Assembly: GCA_016291495.1 (NCBI GenBank)
Contig: JAEEXI010000001.1
Location: 186,001-250,000, forward strand
DNA length: 64,000 bases
Source: Prevotella sp.
Lineage (GTDB): Bacteria > Bacteroidota > Bacteroidia > Bacteroidales > Bacteroidaceae
Direction of reading: 5' to 3'
The notes beneath the pieces are model-generated. The model was not told where the DNA came from and ran no database searches. It saw only the letters and a program-made list of their open reading frames with translations. Position 1 is the first letter of the stretch, and each line of letters starts with the position of its first letter. Shown here in pieces: positions 27,573 through 36,281 of this stretch. Both the position numbers and the translations under genes were made by a program.

Positions 27573-28243
27573 GTTCCCTTACTATTATTCTGGTACTGGT
27601 ACTGCTTGTCGCGTGTGAACAGCCAAGAGAGCATACCGCACCAGCCATTCACGATCGCGACTCTGTGTCGATGATGACGACCTATGGAGTCAATACGCTG
27701 ATATCCGATTCGGGTGTCATTAAATATCGTATTGTGACGGAACGGTGGGATGTGAACACCATCAAGCAACCTACCCGTTGGACTTTCGAACGGGGCATCT
27801 TCCTTGAACAATTTGACGACCAGTTCCATATAGAAGGCTATATATTTGCCGATACGGCGTGGTATTACGACCAGCTGAAACTCTGGGAGCTTCGTGGTCG
27901 TGTGCGCATCCGTAATGTCAACGGACTGGTTTTCCGCAGCGAGGAACTCTTCTGGGACGGCATGAAGCATGAGTTCTATTCCCATAAGTATTCCAAGGTG
28001 GTGACTCCGGAGCGTGAGTTGGAAGGAACCTATTTTCGCAGCGACGAGCAAATGCGACATTATGAAGTGACCAACAGCGTTGGCTCATTCCAGTCATCGG
28101 ATTTGGAACCTGAGGAGGAAGAACAGCCCAAAGAGCAGGAAAAAAACAAAAACAAGAGTGCCGCTGATACAGCCAAACAGGAGCCTCCTGTCCGTCAGGC
28201 TGCCGTCAGGCATAAGGCAACCACCAAATCCGTACAGCCATGA
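27557..28243 (+). CDS. lptC: LPS export system protein LptC
   Basis: 228 residues. Lipoprotein-type N-terminus (ESRLSSLTIILVLVLLVAC, Cys20) followed by the LptC beta-jellyroll: VNTLISDSGVIKYRIVTERWDV, FLEQFDDQFHIEGYIFADTAWYYDQLKLWELRGRVRI, LFWDGMKHEFYSHKYSKVVTPER, LEGTYFRSDEQMRHYEV. It links the LptB2FG extractor to LptA in lipid A/LPS export. It overlaps the barrel gene by 16 bp and the corC-like gene by 4 bp. Residues about 178-228 form an added charged, low-complexity tail (EEEEQPKEQEKNKNKSAAD) that is not part of the core domain. Confidence 0.85.
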   Translation: MESRLSSLTIILVLVLLVACEQPREHTAPAIHDRDSVSMMTTYGVNTLISDSGVIKYRIVTERWDVNTIKQPTRWTFERGIFLEQFDDQFHIEGYIFADTAWYYDQLKLWELRGRVRIRNVNGLVFRSEELFWDGMKHEFYSHKYSKVVTPERELEGTYFRSDEQMRHYEVTNSVGSFQSSDLEPEEEEQPKEQEKNKNKSAADTAKQEPPVRQAAVRHKATTKSVQP

Positions 28244-29532
28244 CCAATCTCATTATAGGACTTCTCGTGACGATGGTTTTCTCCGCCTTCTTCTCAGGCA
28301 TGGAGATTGCCTTTGTGTCGAGTAACCGTCTGCGTGCCGAGATGGATCGTGAGAAGAACGGACTTTCCCAGCGTGCCATTGCTTATTTCTATCAGCACCC
28401 CAACAACTTCGTGAGCACGATGCTGGTGGGTAATAACATTGCATTGGTGGTCTATGGAATTCTTTTTGCCCGTATCTTTGATACCACCCTGTTCTATATG
28501 CTGAGCGACGGCCTCCGTGTGACGGCAGATACCCTGTTGTCCACTATCGTCGTCCTGTTCACGGGGGAGTTCCTGCCCAAGACCATTTTCAAGGCTAATC
28601 CCAATACGATGCTCAACATCTTTGCCGTTCCTGCCTTCGTGTGTTACGTGGTTCTTTACCCCGTCTCCCGCTTTGCCACGTTGTTGTCGCGAGGCGTGTT
28701 ACGGCTATTCGGGGTGAAGTTGCCGAAAGTAGAACAGGACAAGGAGTTCTCGAAGGTCGACCTTGACTATCTGGTGCAGTCGAGCATCGATAGTGCCAAG
28801 AGTGATGACGAGATAGAGGACGAGGTGGAATTGTTCCATAATGCCCTCGATTTTGCCGATACGAAGGTGCGCGACTGTATGGTGCCCCGTACGGAGATTG
28901 AGGCGGTGGATATCGAGGCCTGTACGATGGAACAGCTCCTGAACCGTTTTGTGGAGAGTGGTCACTCCAAGCTTGTCGTCTATCGTGAAGACATCGACCA
29001 TGTCATCGGCTATATCCACTCCTCCGACCTTTTCAAGTTGGCCAACAGCCAGAACCCTCTTAATTCAAAACTCTTAACTCTAAACTCTAAGCTGATAAGA
29101 GTGATGCCATTCGTCCCTGAGACGATGGCGGCCAGCAAGCTGATGCATACCTTTTTGCAGGAGAAAAAATCGCTGGCGGTAGTGGTCGATGAGTTTGGCG
29201 GAACTAGCGGACTGGTGTCGCTGGAGGACATCGTGGAGGAGATCTTCGGCGATATCGAGGACGAGCACGATAACACGAAATACGTCGCCAGAGAACTAGG
29301 CGAGGGTGAGTATATGCTCTCCGCCCGTCTGGAGATTGAGAAAGTCAACGAACTCTTCGACATCGGACTACCTGAGAGTGATGACTATATGACTGTCGGC
29401 GGACTCATTTTGCATGAGTACCAGAGTTTCCCAAAACTCAACGAGGTGGTCAAAATCGGACGCTTTGAGTTCAAGATTATCAAAAATACGATGACAAAAA
29501 TCGAGCTGGTACGGCTAAAAGTGACGGAATAG
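28240..29532 (+). CDS. CNNM/CorC-type (hemolysin-like) CBS-domain transporter
   Basis: 430 residues. An N-terminal DUF21 membrane domain (TM segments within residues 1-150, FSAFFSGMEIAFVSSNRLR) is followed by two CBS motifs (MVPRTEIEAVDIEACTMEQLL; MPFVPETMAASKLMHTFLQEKKSLAVVVDEFGGTSGLVSLEDIVEEIFGDIEDEHD) and a C-terminal CorC_HlyC domain (MTVGGLILHEYQSFPKLNEVV). The family is associated with Mg2+/Co2+ efflux; the GldE gliding-associated proteins are close relatives. Start overlaps lptC by 4 bp. Between the CBS motifs a five-unit period-7 array encodes NSKLLTLNSKL, an unusual linker. Confidence 0.88.
   Translation: MTNLIIGLLVTMVFSAFFSGMEIAFVSSNRLRAEMDREKNGLSQRAIAYFYQHPNNFVSTMLVGNNIALVVYGILFARIFDTTLFYMLSDGLRVTADTLLSTIVVLFTGEFLPKTIFKANPNTMLNIFAVPAFVCYVVLYPVSRFATLLSRGVLRLFGVKLPKVEQDKEFSKVDLDYLVQSSIDSAKSDDEIEDEVELFHNALDFADTKVRDCMVPRTEIEAVDIEACTMEQLLNRFVESGHSKLVVYREDIDHVIGYIHSSDLFKLANSQNPLNSKLLTLNSKLIRVMPFVPETMAASKLMHTFLQEKKSLAVVVDEFGGTSGLVSLEDIVEEIFGDIEDEHDNTKYVARELGEGEYMLSARLEIEKVNELFDIGLPESDDYMTVGGLILHEYQSFPKLNEVVKIGRFEFKIIKNTMTKIELVRLKVTE
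29059..29093. repeat. Period-7 array in the CBS linker of the CorC-like gene
   Basis: Five units CTTAATT, CAAAACT, CTTAACT, CTAAACT, CTAAGCT stand in tandem within the coding region. Confidence 0.7.
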
Positions 29533-29576
29533 GCTAAATTTTTCGTTTTATCTTTCGTCGTTTCCCATAATTTTTG

Positions 29577-29584
29577 TAATTTTG
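29577..29584 (+). promoter_or_regulatory. Putative -7 box of the PpiD-like gene
   Basis: TAATTTTG, 73 bp before ATG 29657, with a near-match TTCG at the -33 position. Confidence 0.45.
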
Positions 29585-29613
29585 CAGGCTGAAATGAAAA
29601 ATGGGCTCTGCCC

Positions 29614-29655
29614 GTCAATAGTCAAATAGCAAATAGTTAAATAGTCAAATAAAAT
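29614..29655. repeat. Period 7-8 array in the leader of the PpiD-like gene
   Basis: Units GTCAATA, GTCAAATA, GCAAATA, GTTAAATA, GTCAAATA occupy the leader up to the start codon of the PpiD-like gene. Confidence 0.6.
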
Positions 29656-29656
29656 A

Positions 29657-31801
29657 ATGGCAGCAATTGGAAAAATCAGAAGCTGGGGTCCCGTTCTCGC
29701 AACCGTGATCGGTCTCGCCCTGTTTGCATTCATTGCCGAGGAGATGTTCCGTTCTTGTGAGGCCACAAGTAACGAGAAGCGTCAGCAGGTCGGCGAAGTG
29801 TTAGGTAAGAAAATCTCTGTACAAGACTTCCAGGCTCTTGTTGATGAGTATCAGTCTGTGATTAAGATGACCCAGGGTCGTGACAACCTCTCTGAGGAGG
29901 AGCTCAACCAGGTGAAGGACCAGGTTTGGCAGCAGTTTGTCAACAATACCATTCTGGAGTCAGAGACCAAGAAACTGGGTCTCACCGTTACCGACGAGGA
30001 ACTTCAGAGTATTTTGAAGACAGGTACGAATCCCATGCTGATGCAGACTCCTTTCGTCAATCAGCAAACAGGCCGTTTCGATGTCACACAGCTCACTAAG
30101 TTCCTTGACGATTATAAGAAGATACAGTCACAGCCGCAGCAGGCTCAGGTGCTTGAGCAGTATCAGCAGATTTACAACTACTGGAAGTTCATCGAGAAGC
30201 AGCTCCGTGTGAATATTCTTGGTTCGAAATACCAGAACCTGTTGGCACAATGTCTGATTTCCAACCCTGTTTCTGCCAAGATGGCTTTCGACGCCCAGAA
30301 TCAGGAGAGTAACATTCAGTTGGCTACACTTCCTTATACTGCTATCAAGGATGCTGACGTACAGATTAGCGATGCCGATCTGAAGGCCAAGTACGACGAG
30401 CAGAAGGAGATGTACAAGCAGTATGTGGAGAGCCGCGATATCAAGTATGTTGATTTCCAGGTAGTCGCCTCTGCTGCCGACCGTGCCGCTTTGATGAAGA
30501 CCATCAACGACGCACGCCAGAAACTCGAGAGTGGTGCCGCTCCTGCTGAGGTTGTCCGTAAGGCTCAGTCACAGGTAGCATACACGGGCATTGCCGCTAC
30601 CAAGCGTGCTTTTGCTTCCGACATCGCAGCTAAGCTGGATTCCATGCAGGTAGGACAAGTGAGTGCTCCTTTTGAGACAGCCTACGACAATACCGTCAAC
30701 GTTGTCAAGCTTATTGCCAAGTCAGAGATGCCCGACTCAATCGAGTATCGTCAGATTCAGGTAGGTGCAGAGACTGTTGATGCAGCTCGTAAGACAGCCG
30801 ACAGCATTGCTACTGCTCTGAATGGTGGTGCTGATTTCGAGGCCCTTGCCAAGAAATACAACCAGACGGGTGAGAAGCAGTGGCTGACCTCAGCCATGTA
30901 TGAGAGTGCACCTTCTATCGATGCCGATTCCAAGGCTTATCTCACAGCCATCACGACAGCAGCTCCCAATGAGGTGAAGAACGTAGCCTTCACCAGTGGT
31001 AACATCATTGTACAGGTACTCAGCCGCAAGGCTATGGTCACCAAGTACGATGCTGCCGTCATCAAGCACACCATTGATTTCTCAAAGGAGACCTATTCCA
31101 ATGCCTATAACAAGTTCAGCCAGTATGTCAGCGAGAACAAAACGCTGGAGGGTCTTGAGAAGAACGCTCAGAAGTTCGGTTTCCGTGTTCAGGAGCGTAA
31201 GGATATGTTCAACTCAGAGCACAACGTAGCCGGTCTTCGTTCTACCCGTGATGCTATGAAGTGGATCTTCGATGCTAAGGCCGGTGATGTTTCTCCGCTC
31301 TATGAGTGTGGCAACAACGATCACCTGATGGTCATTGCCCTGACGAATATCAACGAGGCTGGCTATCGTTCTCTCGACGCCGTGAAAGAAGAAGTGAAGC
31401 AGGATGTCATCCGCGACAAGAAGTTCGCTAAGGCTGCTGAGATGCTGAAGGGTGTTAACAGCCTGGATGCCGCCAAGCAGAAAGGCGCTCGCATCGACAG
31501 CGTCAACCAGATTACTTTCTCTGCTCCTGTCTTCGTACAGGCAACTGGTACCAGCGAGCCCGCTCTGAGTGGTGCTGTCGCAGCCGCCAAGGCTGGTCAG
31601 TTCAGCGCAGCCCCTGTTAAGGGTAACGGTGGTGCTTTCCTCTTTAAAGTGCTTAGCAAGAAGCAGCGTGAGGGTGCCAAGTTTGAGGCAAAGATCCAGC
31701 AGACTCAGTTGCAGCAGCAGGCTCTCCAGGCTGCCAGTCGTTTCATGAACGAGCTTTACCTGAAGGCTAACGTTGTTGACAATCGTTATCTGTTCTTCTA
31801 G
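29657..31801 (+). CDS. PpiD/SurA-type periplasmic peptidyl-prolyl isomerase
   Basis: 714 residues. One membrane helix near the N-terminus (GPVLATVIGLALFAFIAEEMF) anchors a large periplasmic part. Residues about 40-230 form a SurA-like N-terminal chaperone domain (GKKISVQDFQALVDEYQSVIK, LNQVKDQVWQQFVNNTILESETKKLGL). Parvulin-like repeats follow (VVKLIAKSEMPDSIEYRQIQVG, ADFEALAKKYNQTGEKQW, WIFDAKAGDVSPLYECGNNDHLMVIALTNI). It assists folding of exported envelope proteins. It has its own -7 box and a strong terminator after it. Confidence 0.9.
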   Translation: MAAIGKIRSWGPVLATVIGLALFAFIAEEMFRSCEATSNEKRQQVGEVLGKKISVQDFQALVDEYQSVIKMTQGRDNLSEEELNQVKDQVWQQFVNNTILESETKKLGLTVTDEELQSILKTGTNPMLMQTPFVNQQTGRFDVTQLTKFLDDYKKIQSQPQQAQVLEQYQQIYNYWKFIEKQLRVNILGSKYQNLLAQCLISNPVSAKMAFDAQNQESNIQLATLPYTAIKDADVQISDADLKAKYDEQKEMYKQYVESRDIKYVDFQVVASAADRAALMKTINDARQKLESGAAPAEVVRKAQSQVAYTGIAATKRAFASDIAAKLDSMQVGQVSAPFETAYDNTVNVVKLIAKSEMPDSIEYRQIQVGAETVDAARKTADSIATALNGGADFEALAKKYNQTGEKQWLTSAMYESAPSIDADSKAYLTAITTAAPNEVKNVAFTSGNIIVQVLSRKAMVTKYDAAVIKHTIDFSKETYSNAYNKFSQYVSENKTLEGLEKNAQKFGFRVQERKDMFNSEHNVAGLRSTRDAMKWIFDAKAGDVSPLYECGNNDHLMVIALTNINEAGYRSLDAVKEEVKQDVIRDKKFAKAAEMLKGVNSLDAAKQKGARIDSVNQITFSAPVFVQATGTSEPALSGAVAAAKAGQFSAAPVKGNGGAFLFKVLSKKQREGAKFEAKIQQTQLQQQALQAASRFMNELYLKANVVDNRYLFF

Positions 31802-31824
31802 TACATTTATTTCCGATTAACATA

Positions 31825-31862
31825 GAAAGTCTCCTATATGGTTTATAGGAGACTCTTTTTGT
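31825..31862 (+). terminator. Terminator after the PpiD-like gene
   Basis: Perfect 11-bp stem AGTCTCCTATA / TATAGGAGACT with loop TGGTT, followed by CTTTTT. It stands between the convergent PpiD-like gene and the cobalamin operon and may serve both. Confidence 0.85.
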
Positions 31863-31916
31863 CTTTAAGTTTGCGTCGCTGTTGTCCCGTCTTGCTGCTT
31901 TTCCTGCTATTCCGAC

Positions 31917-33689
31917 TCAGGCTTCGCCATTCCGGAAGAGATGGGTGAAGTGTTTGTTGTATAGTTCTGAAAATCCTTTTCGGTTGTCAATAGCCTCACC
32001 AACTACAAGCATTGTGGTGAGGGTGAGATGGTTGTCGTGAACAATCTTCGCGAGGTCTTTCAATACACCACGATAGATTTTCTGGTCGGGCCAAGTCAGA
32101 TGATAGCAGGCAGCAACAGGGGTGTCTTCTGGGTATTCCTGCAGAAGTTCGCGCTGCACGTCGTCGACAATGGCGGCAGAAAGGAAGATGCACATGGTGC
32201 TCTGACTCTTGGCAAGCAGATGTAGTTGTTCCATCTCGGGCATGGGTGTGCGCCCTTCGCCTCGTGTCAGGATGATGGTCTGTGTGCGCTCAGGGATGGT
32301 AAACTGAGAGCGTAGCTCGGCAGCTGCGGCGAGGAAGGAGGAAATGCCTGGCGTGATATGATAGTCCATGCCTTGCTGATCGAAGAAAGCCATCTGTTCC
32401 TGGATGGCACCAAAGATACAAGGATCGCCAGTATGTAGGCGAACGATATATTTCCCCTGGTCATAGAATTGTTTCATCAGTTCGCATTGCTCTTCGAGGT
32501 TCATATCTGCTGAAGAACGAACCACAGCCCCTGGCTTGTGGCACTCTGTCAAAGCTTTAGGGACCAGAGAACCGGCATATAAAATCAAATCAGCTCTTTC
32601 GAGCATCTTCCGGCCTCGAACAGAGACGAGGTCTGGGTCGCCAGGACCAGCACCCACGATTTCGATATGCCCTTTTTGCTCTCTCAAATATTTGTAGTCG
32701 ATGGCTAGGGCAGCTGTCCAGTTTCTGCCTTTCACTTTAGGAACAATCAATTTACCATGATTTGATCCAAGGATGGCCGCAGCCTCGCAGACAGAGGGTG
32801 TACCCACGTGTTTCTGAACGGTCTTGCTGGGATTAGGCACCTCCACCTTGGCGAGTTCCTCAGCTGTGTAGAATACCAGCTCTTCCCCTAAATCATCGAC
32901 AAGCATCGCACAGAATTCTTCATCCTGCTTCACGTCGATAGTGCAATAGCGCTTGTAGCAAGGCAACACACCAATCTGGCTCATGGCCTCATCAATTTCG
33001 TCGTAGATGTCCTCATAGTCATCAGGATGATGGGCGAGACCAAAGCCCAAAGACGCTATCATCGGCACGAAATGCAGTTCGAGTACGCCGTAAGGTACGC
33101 AGAGGTTGTAGGGCGTCACCAGGATGACCAGCTTAAATTTCTTGGGATCAACCTCTTCGAGGCTTTTCACAATAGTCACATGCTCAGGCAATGTCCTCTC
33201 CAGATAGTCCGTACCCTCATCGCAAATTTCCATCAGTAGGGCAGTAGGCTCGCGATTGACGAAAGCAAAGATACATTCATTCATATCGTCGTCGCTGGCG
33301 ATGGCCCAATTGAATCGTTCAGCAAAGGTGTCGAGCGCCCAAAGTCCCGCATTATCGCTCTGGGTGGTAATCACCTCACGGGCACCAATCAGCGCAGCAA
33401 TCTCCCGCGTCAGGTAATTGGCACCACCAACGTGTCCGCTTAAAACCGAGATGACATTCAGCCCCAGACTGTCGATACAGACTACGGCAGGGTCTTCGTG
33501 CTTATCCTTGATGTATGGTGCTATCGTCCTGACGCAAATACCCATAGCGCCAAGGAACACAAAGGCATCAAACTTCATCCATTGTTTGCCTACATCCTTG
33601 CGATCAATTGTTTTGGCGTTGAGTTCTCGTTTCAGGGTGTTGGCAATATCCTTGCCAGCCTCGCTGATTTGTATAATTGCTATTCTCAT
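31917..33689 (-). CDS. Cobalt-precorrin-5A hydrolase / precorrin-4 C11-methyltransferase fusion (CbiG-CbiF/CobM)
   Basis: 590 residues. Start is ATG 33689 (MRIAIIQISEAGKDIA), 4 nt after the GH8 stop; the 13 codons before it are an open extension. Residues about 1-330 are CbiG, with AFVFLGAMGICVRTIAPYIKDKHEDPAVVCIDSLGLNVISVLSGHVGGAN in the N-domain and GTPSVCEAAAILGS in the C-domain. Residues about 340-580 are the tetrapyrrole methylase CbiF (IEIVGAGPGDPDLVSVRGRKMLERADLILYAGSLVP, LHTGDPCIFGAIQEQ, YHITPGISSFLAAAAEL). It performs two successive steps of the anaerobic corrin pathway. Last gene of the cobJ-led operon. Confidence 0.93.
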   Translation of the reverse strand: MRIAIIQISEAGKDIANTLKRELNAKTIDRKDVGKQWMKFDAFVFLGAMGICVRTIAPYIKDKHEDPAVVCIDSLGLNVISVLSGHVGGANYLTREIAALIGAREVITTQSDNAGLWALDTFAERFNWAIASDDDMNECIFAFVNREPTALLMEICDEGTDYLERTLPEHVTIVKSLEEVDPKKFKLVILVTPYNLCVPYGVLELHFVPMIASLGFGLAHHPDDYEDIYDEIDEAMSQIGVLPCYKRYCTIDVKQDEEFCAMLVDDLGEELVFYTAEELAKVEVPNPSKTVQKHVGTPSVCEAAAILGSNHGKLIVPKVKGRNWTAALAIDYKYLREQKGHIEIVGAGPGDPDLVSVRGRKMLERADLILYAGSLVPKALTECHKPGAVVRSSADMNLEEQCELMKQFYDQGKYIVRLHTGDPCIFGAIQEQMAFFDQQGMDYHITPGISSFLAAAAELRSQFTIPERTQTIILTRGEGRTPMPEMEQLHLLAKSQSTMCIFLSAAIVDDVQRELLQEYPEDTPVAACYHLTWPDQKIYRGVLKDLAKIVHDNHLTLTTMLVVGEAIDNRKGFSELYNKHFTHLFRNGEA

Positions 33690-33693
33690 TATT

Positions 33694-35043
33694 TTATTTC
33701 TGTGGGGTGATGACTCGATAGTTTCCACTTAAATGCATAAAGGCAAAGAGGCGTAGTAGTCCGTCGTAGTAGGCATCGAAATAGCCATCCTCGAAGGGCT
33801 CGTGCTTCGCTTTCCATAGTGCATCGACGAACTCCTTGCTTTTGTTGTGACTGCACAACATGGAGGCTGCTGCTGAGGTGGCTACCAGTCCTATACTGTG
33901 GCGTAACTTACGGAATCCGCCAGCAGGGAGAATTTCATCGCCCTCAGGCAGAGATCCGTCTACACGATACTGATCCACGAATATGTCGACGCCCTGCGAA
34001 TACAGGAAGTTTTGGATGGTCTCGCCATAGTGTCGCTGCCACTCTCCGTCAGCACAACTCCACTCATAGTCGAGCGTGATGTTCATTGGCACCCGCCAGG
34101 AGTCATAGCGGAAGTTATTGTTGCCAAAACGACGAGGCGCACCATTCTGATTCTGAGCCATGCCAGGGAAGCGAGGCATCTGCATCTCTGTTCCGTCATA
34201 CTGGCAATTGTCGGCATTCAAGCCTGTCTTTTCGTTGATACATTTATGCAGGAACTCACGACTCTTCTTAGCACACTCGTTCCAATAGTCAGAGCGTCCA
34301 TCGTCAGCCCATTTTGCCCATACCTCATAGAAGGCAGGTATATGATAGCTAGGATCCGTAAAACGCTGTCCAAAACCATCAGGAGTGAAAGTAATCAACT
34401 GAGTCTCAGGGTCGATGAGATACATCTTCTGAGGACCCGTTTGCTGAGGTCCAAAGCCAGGAAATCCGCCTTGACGAGGTTCTGGGGTGTACTCTTTGGG
34501 TTGGATGCAATCGAGAATATGCTGGGCCTCGGCCTTGTAGTTGATGCCTGTATCGTTGCCCCAACGGTTCGAGGCAAAGATGAGGGCTGTGATGTAATAG
34601 AGCTCACCATCAGAGGCAGCTCCCTCAGCATTACGAGTGCCGTCAGTCTTGCAGCTCCATGCAAAATAGCCTTTGCGGTTGCCATCCTGATGCTGCATAT
34701 ATTTCTTGCTCCAACGCCACAGACGATCGAAGATATCCTTCTCGCCAAACTGTACAGCTATCATCATACCATACGACATACCTTCTGTTCGTGCGTCGTG
34801 GTTCTTGATGTCAGATACATAGCCCATCGTGTCGTCCACCTCAAAGTAGACCTTATTTGGACCATAGAACACATCGTTGAACACTTCTTTCAGTTTTGCG
34901 TCTACATCGGTCTGCTGATAGCCCATCTCCACAAAGAGGTTACGATACAAACCTGTTTCAAATGCACCCTTCTTCCAAGGGGTGAGCGCTGTTGCCTGGA
35001 CAGCGAGCATCATCAGCGATGCTAAGATGATAGATTTCTTCAT
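33694..35043 (-). CDS. Secreted glycoside hydrolase family 8 protein (Rex-like exo-oligoxylanase)
   Basis: 449 residues with signal peptide (MKKSIILASLMMLAVQATA). The GH8 catalytic acid is probably Glu87 in HDARTEGMSYGMM and the base Asp314 in RYDSWRVPMNITLDY; AWSCKTDGTRNAEGAASDGELYYI is another family landmark. It resembles reducing-end xylose-releasing exo-oligoxylanases more than cellulases. Two Gly/Pro/Gln-rich insertions (residues about 187-206 and 290-310) are unusual. It sits 1 nt after cbiET and 4 nt before cbiGF, in the middle of a cobalamin operon, which is an unexpected place for a glycosidase. Confidence 0.9.
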   Translation of the reverse strand: MKKSIILASLMMLAVQATALTPWKKGAFETGLYRNLFVEMGYQQTDVDAKLKEVFNDVFYGPNKVYFEVDDTMGYVSDIKNHDARTEGMSYGMMIAVQFGEKDIFDRLWRWSKKYMQHQDGNRKGYFAWSCKTDGTRNAEGAASDGELYYITALIFASNRWGNDTGINYKAEAQHILDCIQPKEYTPEPRQGGFPGFGPQQTGPQKMYLIDPETQLITFTPDGFGQRFTDPSYHIPAFYEVWAKWADDGRSDYWNECAKKSREFLHKCINEKTGLNADNCQYDGTEMQMPRFPGMAQNQNGAPRRFGNNNFRYDSWRVPMNITLDYEWSCADGEWQRHYGETIQNFLYSQGVDIFVDQYRVDGSLPEGDEILPAGGFRKLRHSIGLVATSAAASMLCSHNKSKEFVDALWKAKHEPFEDGYFDAYYDGLLRLFAFMHLSGNYRVITPQK

Positions 35044-35044
35044 A

Positions 35045-36250
35045 TCAGTATAGTTTAGTTGCTTTTAGTATCTCGATGGGATTGTAGTCATCGATTTGTA
35101 CATGTAGTGGAGGCTCTTGTTTCAGATGAAGTTCCTGACAGGCTTCTTCCCATAGGCGATGACTGTCTGTCGTGACCTTGGGAGAAGTGACACTATTGAA
35201 GACGATGATACCGTCATCCGTCATAACGGATAACACTTTTTCTATGATTTCCTTCAGCTGGCCGCCGTGTCCTCCGATAAAGACGGCATCAGGACGTGGG
35301 AACAAGGAGATGTCCGTTTCGAGGAAATCACCCATGTGGATATTGATGCCAGGAGCACCAAAGCGATGGGCGTTCTCGTTGATAATGGACTCGCATTCAG
35401 GACGGACCTCAAAGGCTTCTATCTGTAGGTGTGGGAACTGTAAACGGGCTTCTATCGAGATGCTGCCCGTACAGAAGCCAATGTCCCAAAGGACATGACG
35501 TTTAGGAAGGTCTAATGCCTGAAGCGTCAACAAACGGATAGGCATCTTCGTAATCATCTTCTCACGACCATCGAGGAGAGTAAATTCATAATCAGGAATA
35601 CCGAATCGCCGGAATCGTTTCTCTGTTTGTTGCAGTATCACACAGTTGGGATTGGCATAGTCGGCTTTGCTGTCATATTGGCTCACACGTTCCGAGGTAT
35701 CGTTACCCAGATGCTCACCGATTGTCATCACATAGTTGTCGTAGCCGTATTCCTTCATCCGCTGATGGATGGCGTGAGGCGTTTTCTGTTTATCCGTCAA
35801 ACACCCGATGAGTGGATAGCCATTGATGAGTGCTTCGTCCAGTTTGTCCCAAGGACGACCAGTAAGCGAAACGATATGCATGTCATGATAAGGTATCACC
35901 ATCCTGTGAGCTAACATCTGAAGCGAATTGAATGTTGGATAGACCACCATCTCAGCATCGGGGAATTCACGCTGTAGGGTGTTGGCAAAGCCAAAGAACA
36001 GGGGGTCGCCGCTGGCGAAGACGATGAGTGAAGAGTGAAGAGTGAAGAGTGAAGAATACTGTTCGAAGACAGCGTCAAGAGGTACGGTAATGTCAATCCA
36101 TTGGGCATCTTTTGGCAACAATGGGGCTACTATCTCATGATGGCGCTTGCCTCCAGAGAACACCTTTCCCTGTTTGATAATCTCTAGCACTTCGGGCGGA
36201 AAGAAGGGCTTTGGATTGTCTGTAATGCCTATAACAATAAAACTTACCAT
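35045..36250 (-). CDS. Precorrin-6Y C5,15-methyltransferase / decarboxylase fusion (CbiE-CbiT, CobL)
   Basis: 401 residues from ATG 36250; a TTG two codons upstream is also possible. N-terminal CbiE methylase (FIVIGITDNPKPFFPPEVLEIIKQGKVFSGGKRH, FASGDPLFFGFANTL) is joined to a CbiT Rossmann methyltransferase (LPKRHVLWDIGFCTGSISIEARLQFPHLQIEAFEVRPE, DAVFIGGHGGQLKEII). It methylates C5 and C15 and decarboxylates the C12 side chain. Between residues about 65 and 78 a period-7 array encodes SLFTLHSSL. Between cobJ and this gene the spacer is itself a period-7 array. Confidence 0.92.
   Translation of the reverse strand: MVSFIVIGITDNPKPFFPPEVLEIIKQGKVFSGGKRHHEIVAPLLPKDAQWIDITVPLDAVFEQYSSLFTLHSSLIVFASGDPLFFGFANTLQREFPDAEMVVYPTFNSLQMLAHRMVIPYHDMHIVSLTGRPWDKLDEALINGYPLIGCLTDKQKTPHAIHQRMKEYGYDNYVMTIGEHLGNDTSERVSQYDSKADYANPNCVILQQTEKRFRRFGIPDYEFTLLDGREKMITKMPIRLLTLQALDLPKRHVLWDIGFCTGSISIEARLQFPHLQIEAFEVRPECESIINENAHRFGAPGINIHMGDFLETDISLFPRPDAVFIGGHGGQLKEIIEKVLSVMTDDGIIVFNSVTSPKVTTDSHRLWEEACQELHLKQEPPLHVQIDDYNPIEILKATKLY
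36023..36057. repeat. Period-7 array inside cbiE
   Basis: Five units GATGAGT, GAAGAGT (three exact copies), GAAGAAT in tandem inside the coding region. Confidence 0.75.
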
Positions 36251-36278
36251 TGTCAATTATCAATTGTCCATTGTCAAT
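36251..36278. repeat. Period-7 array filling the cobJ-cbiE spacer
   Basis: Four units TGTCAAT, TATCAAT, TGTCCAT, TGTCAAT fill the spacer between the cobJ-cbiC stop and the cbiE start codon. Confidence 0.7.
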
Positions 36279-36281
36279 TAA

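Noticed and set aside
34012..35025. Long plus-strand frame opposite the GH8 gene (337 codons)
   Set aside because: GH8 catalytic motifs and signal peptide are clear on the minus strand; no promoter fits the plus frame.
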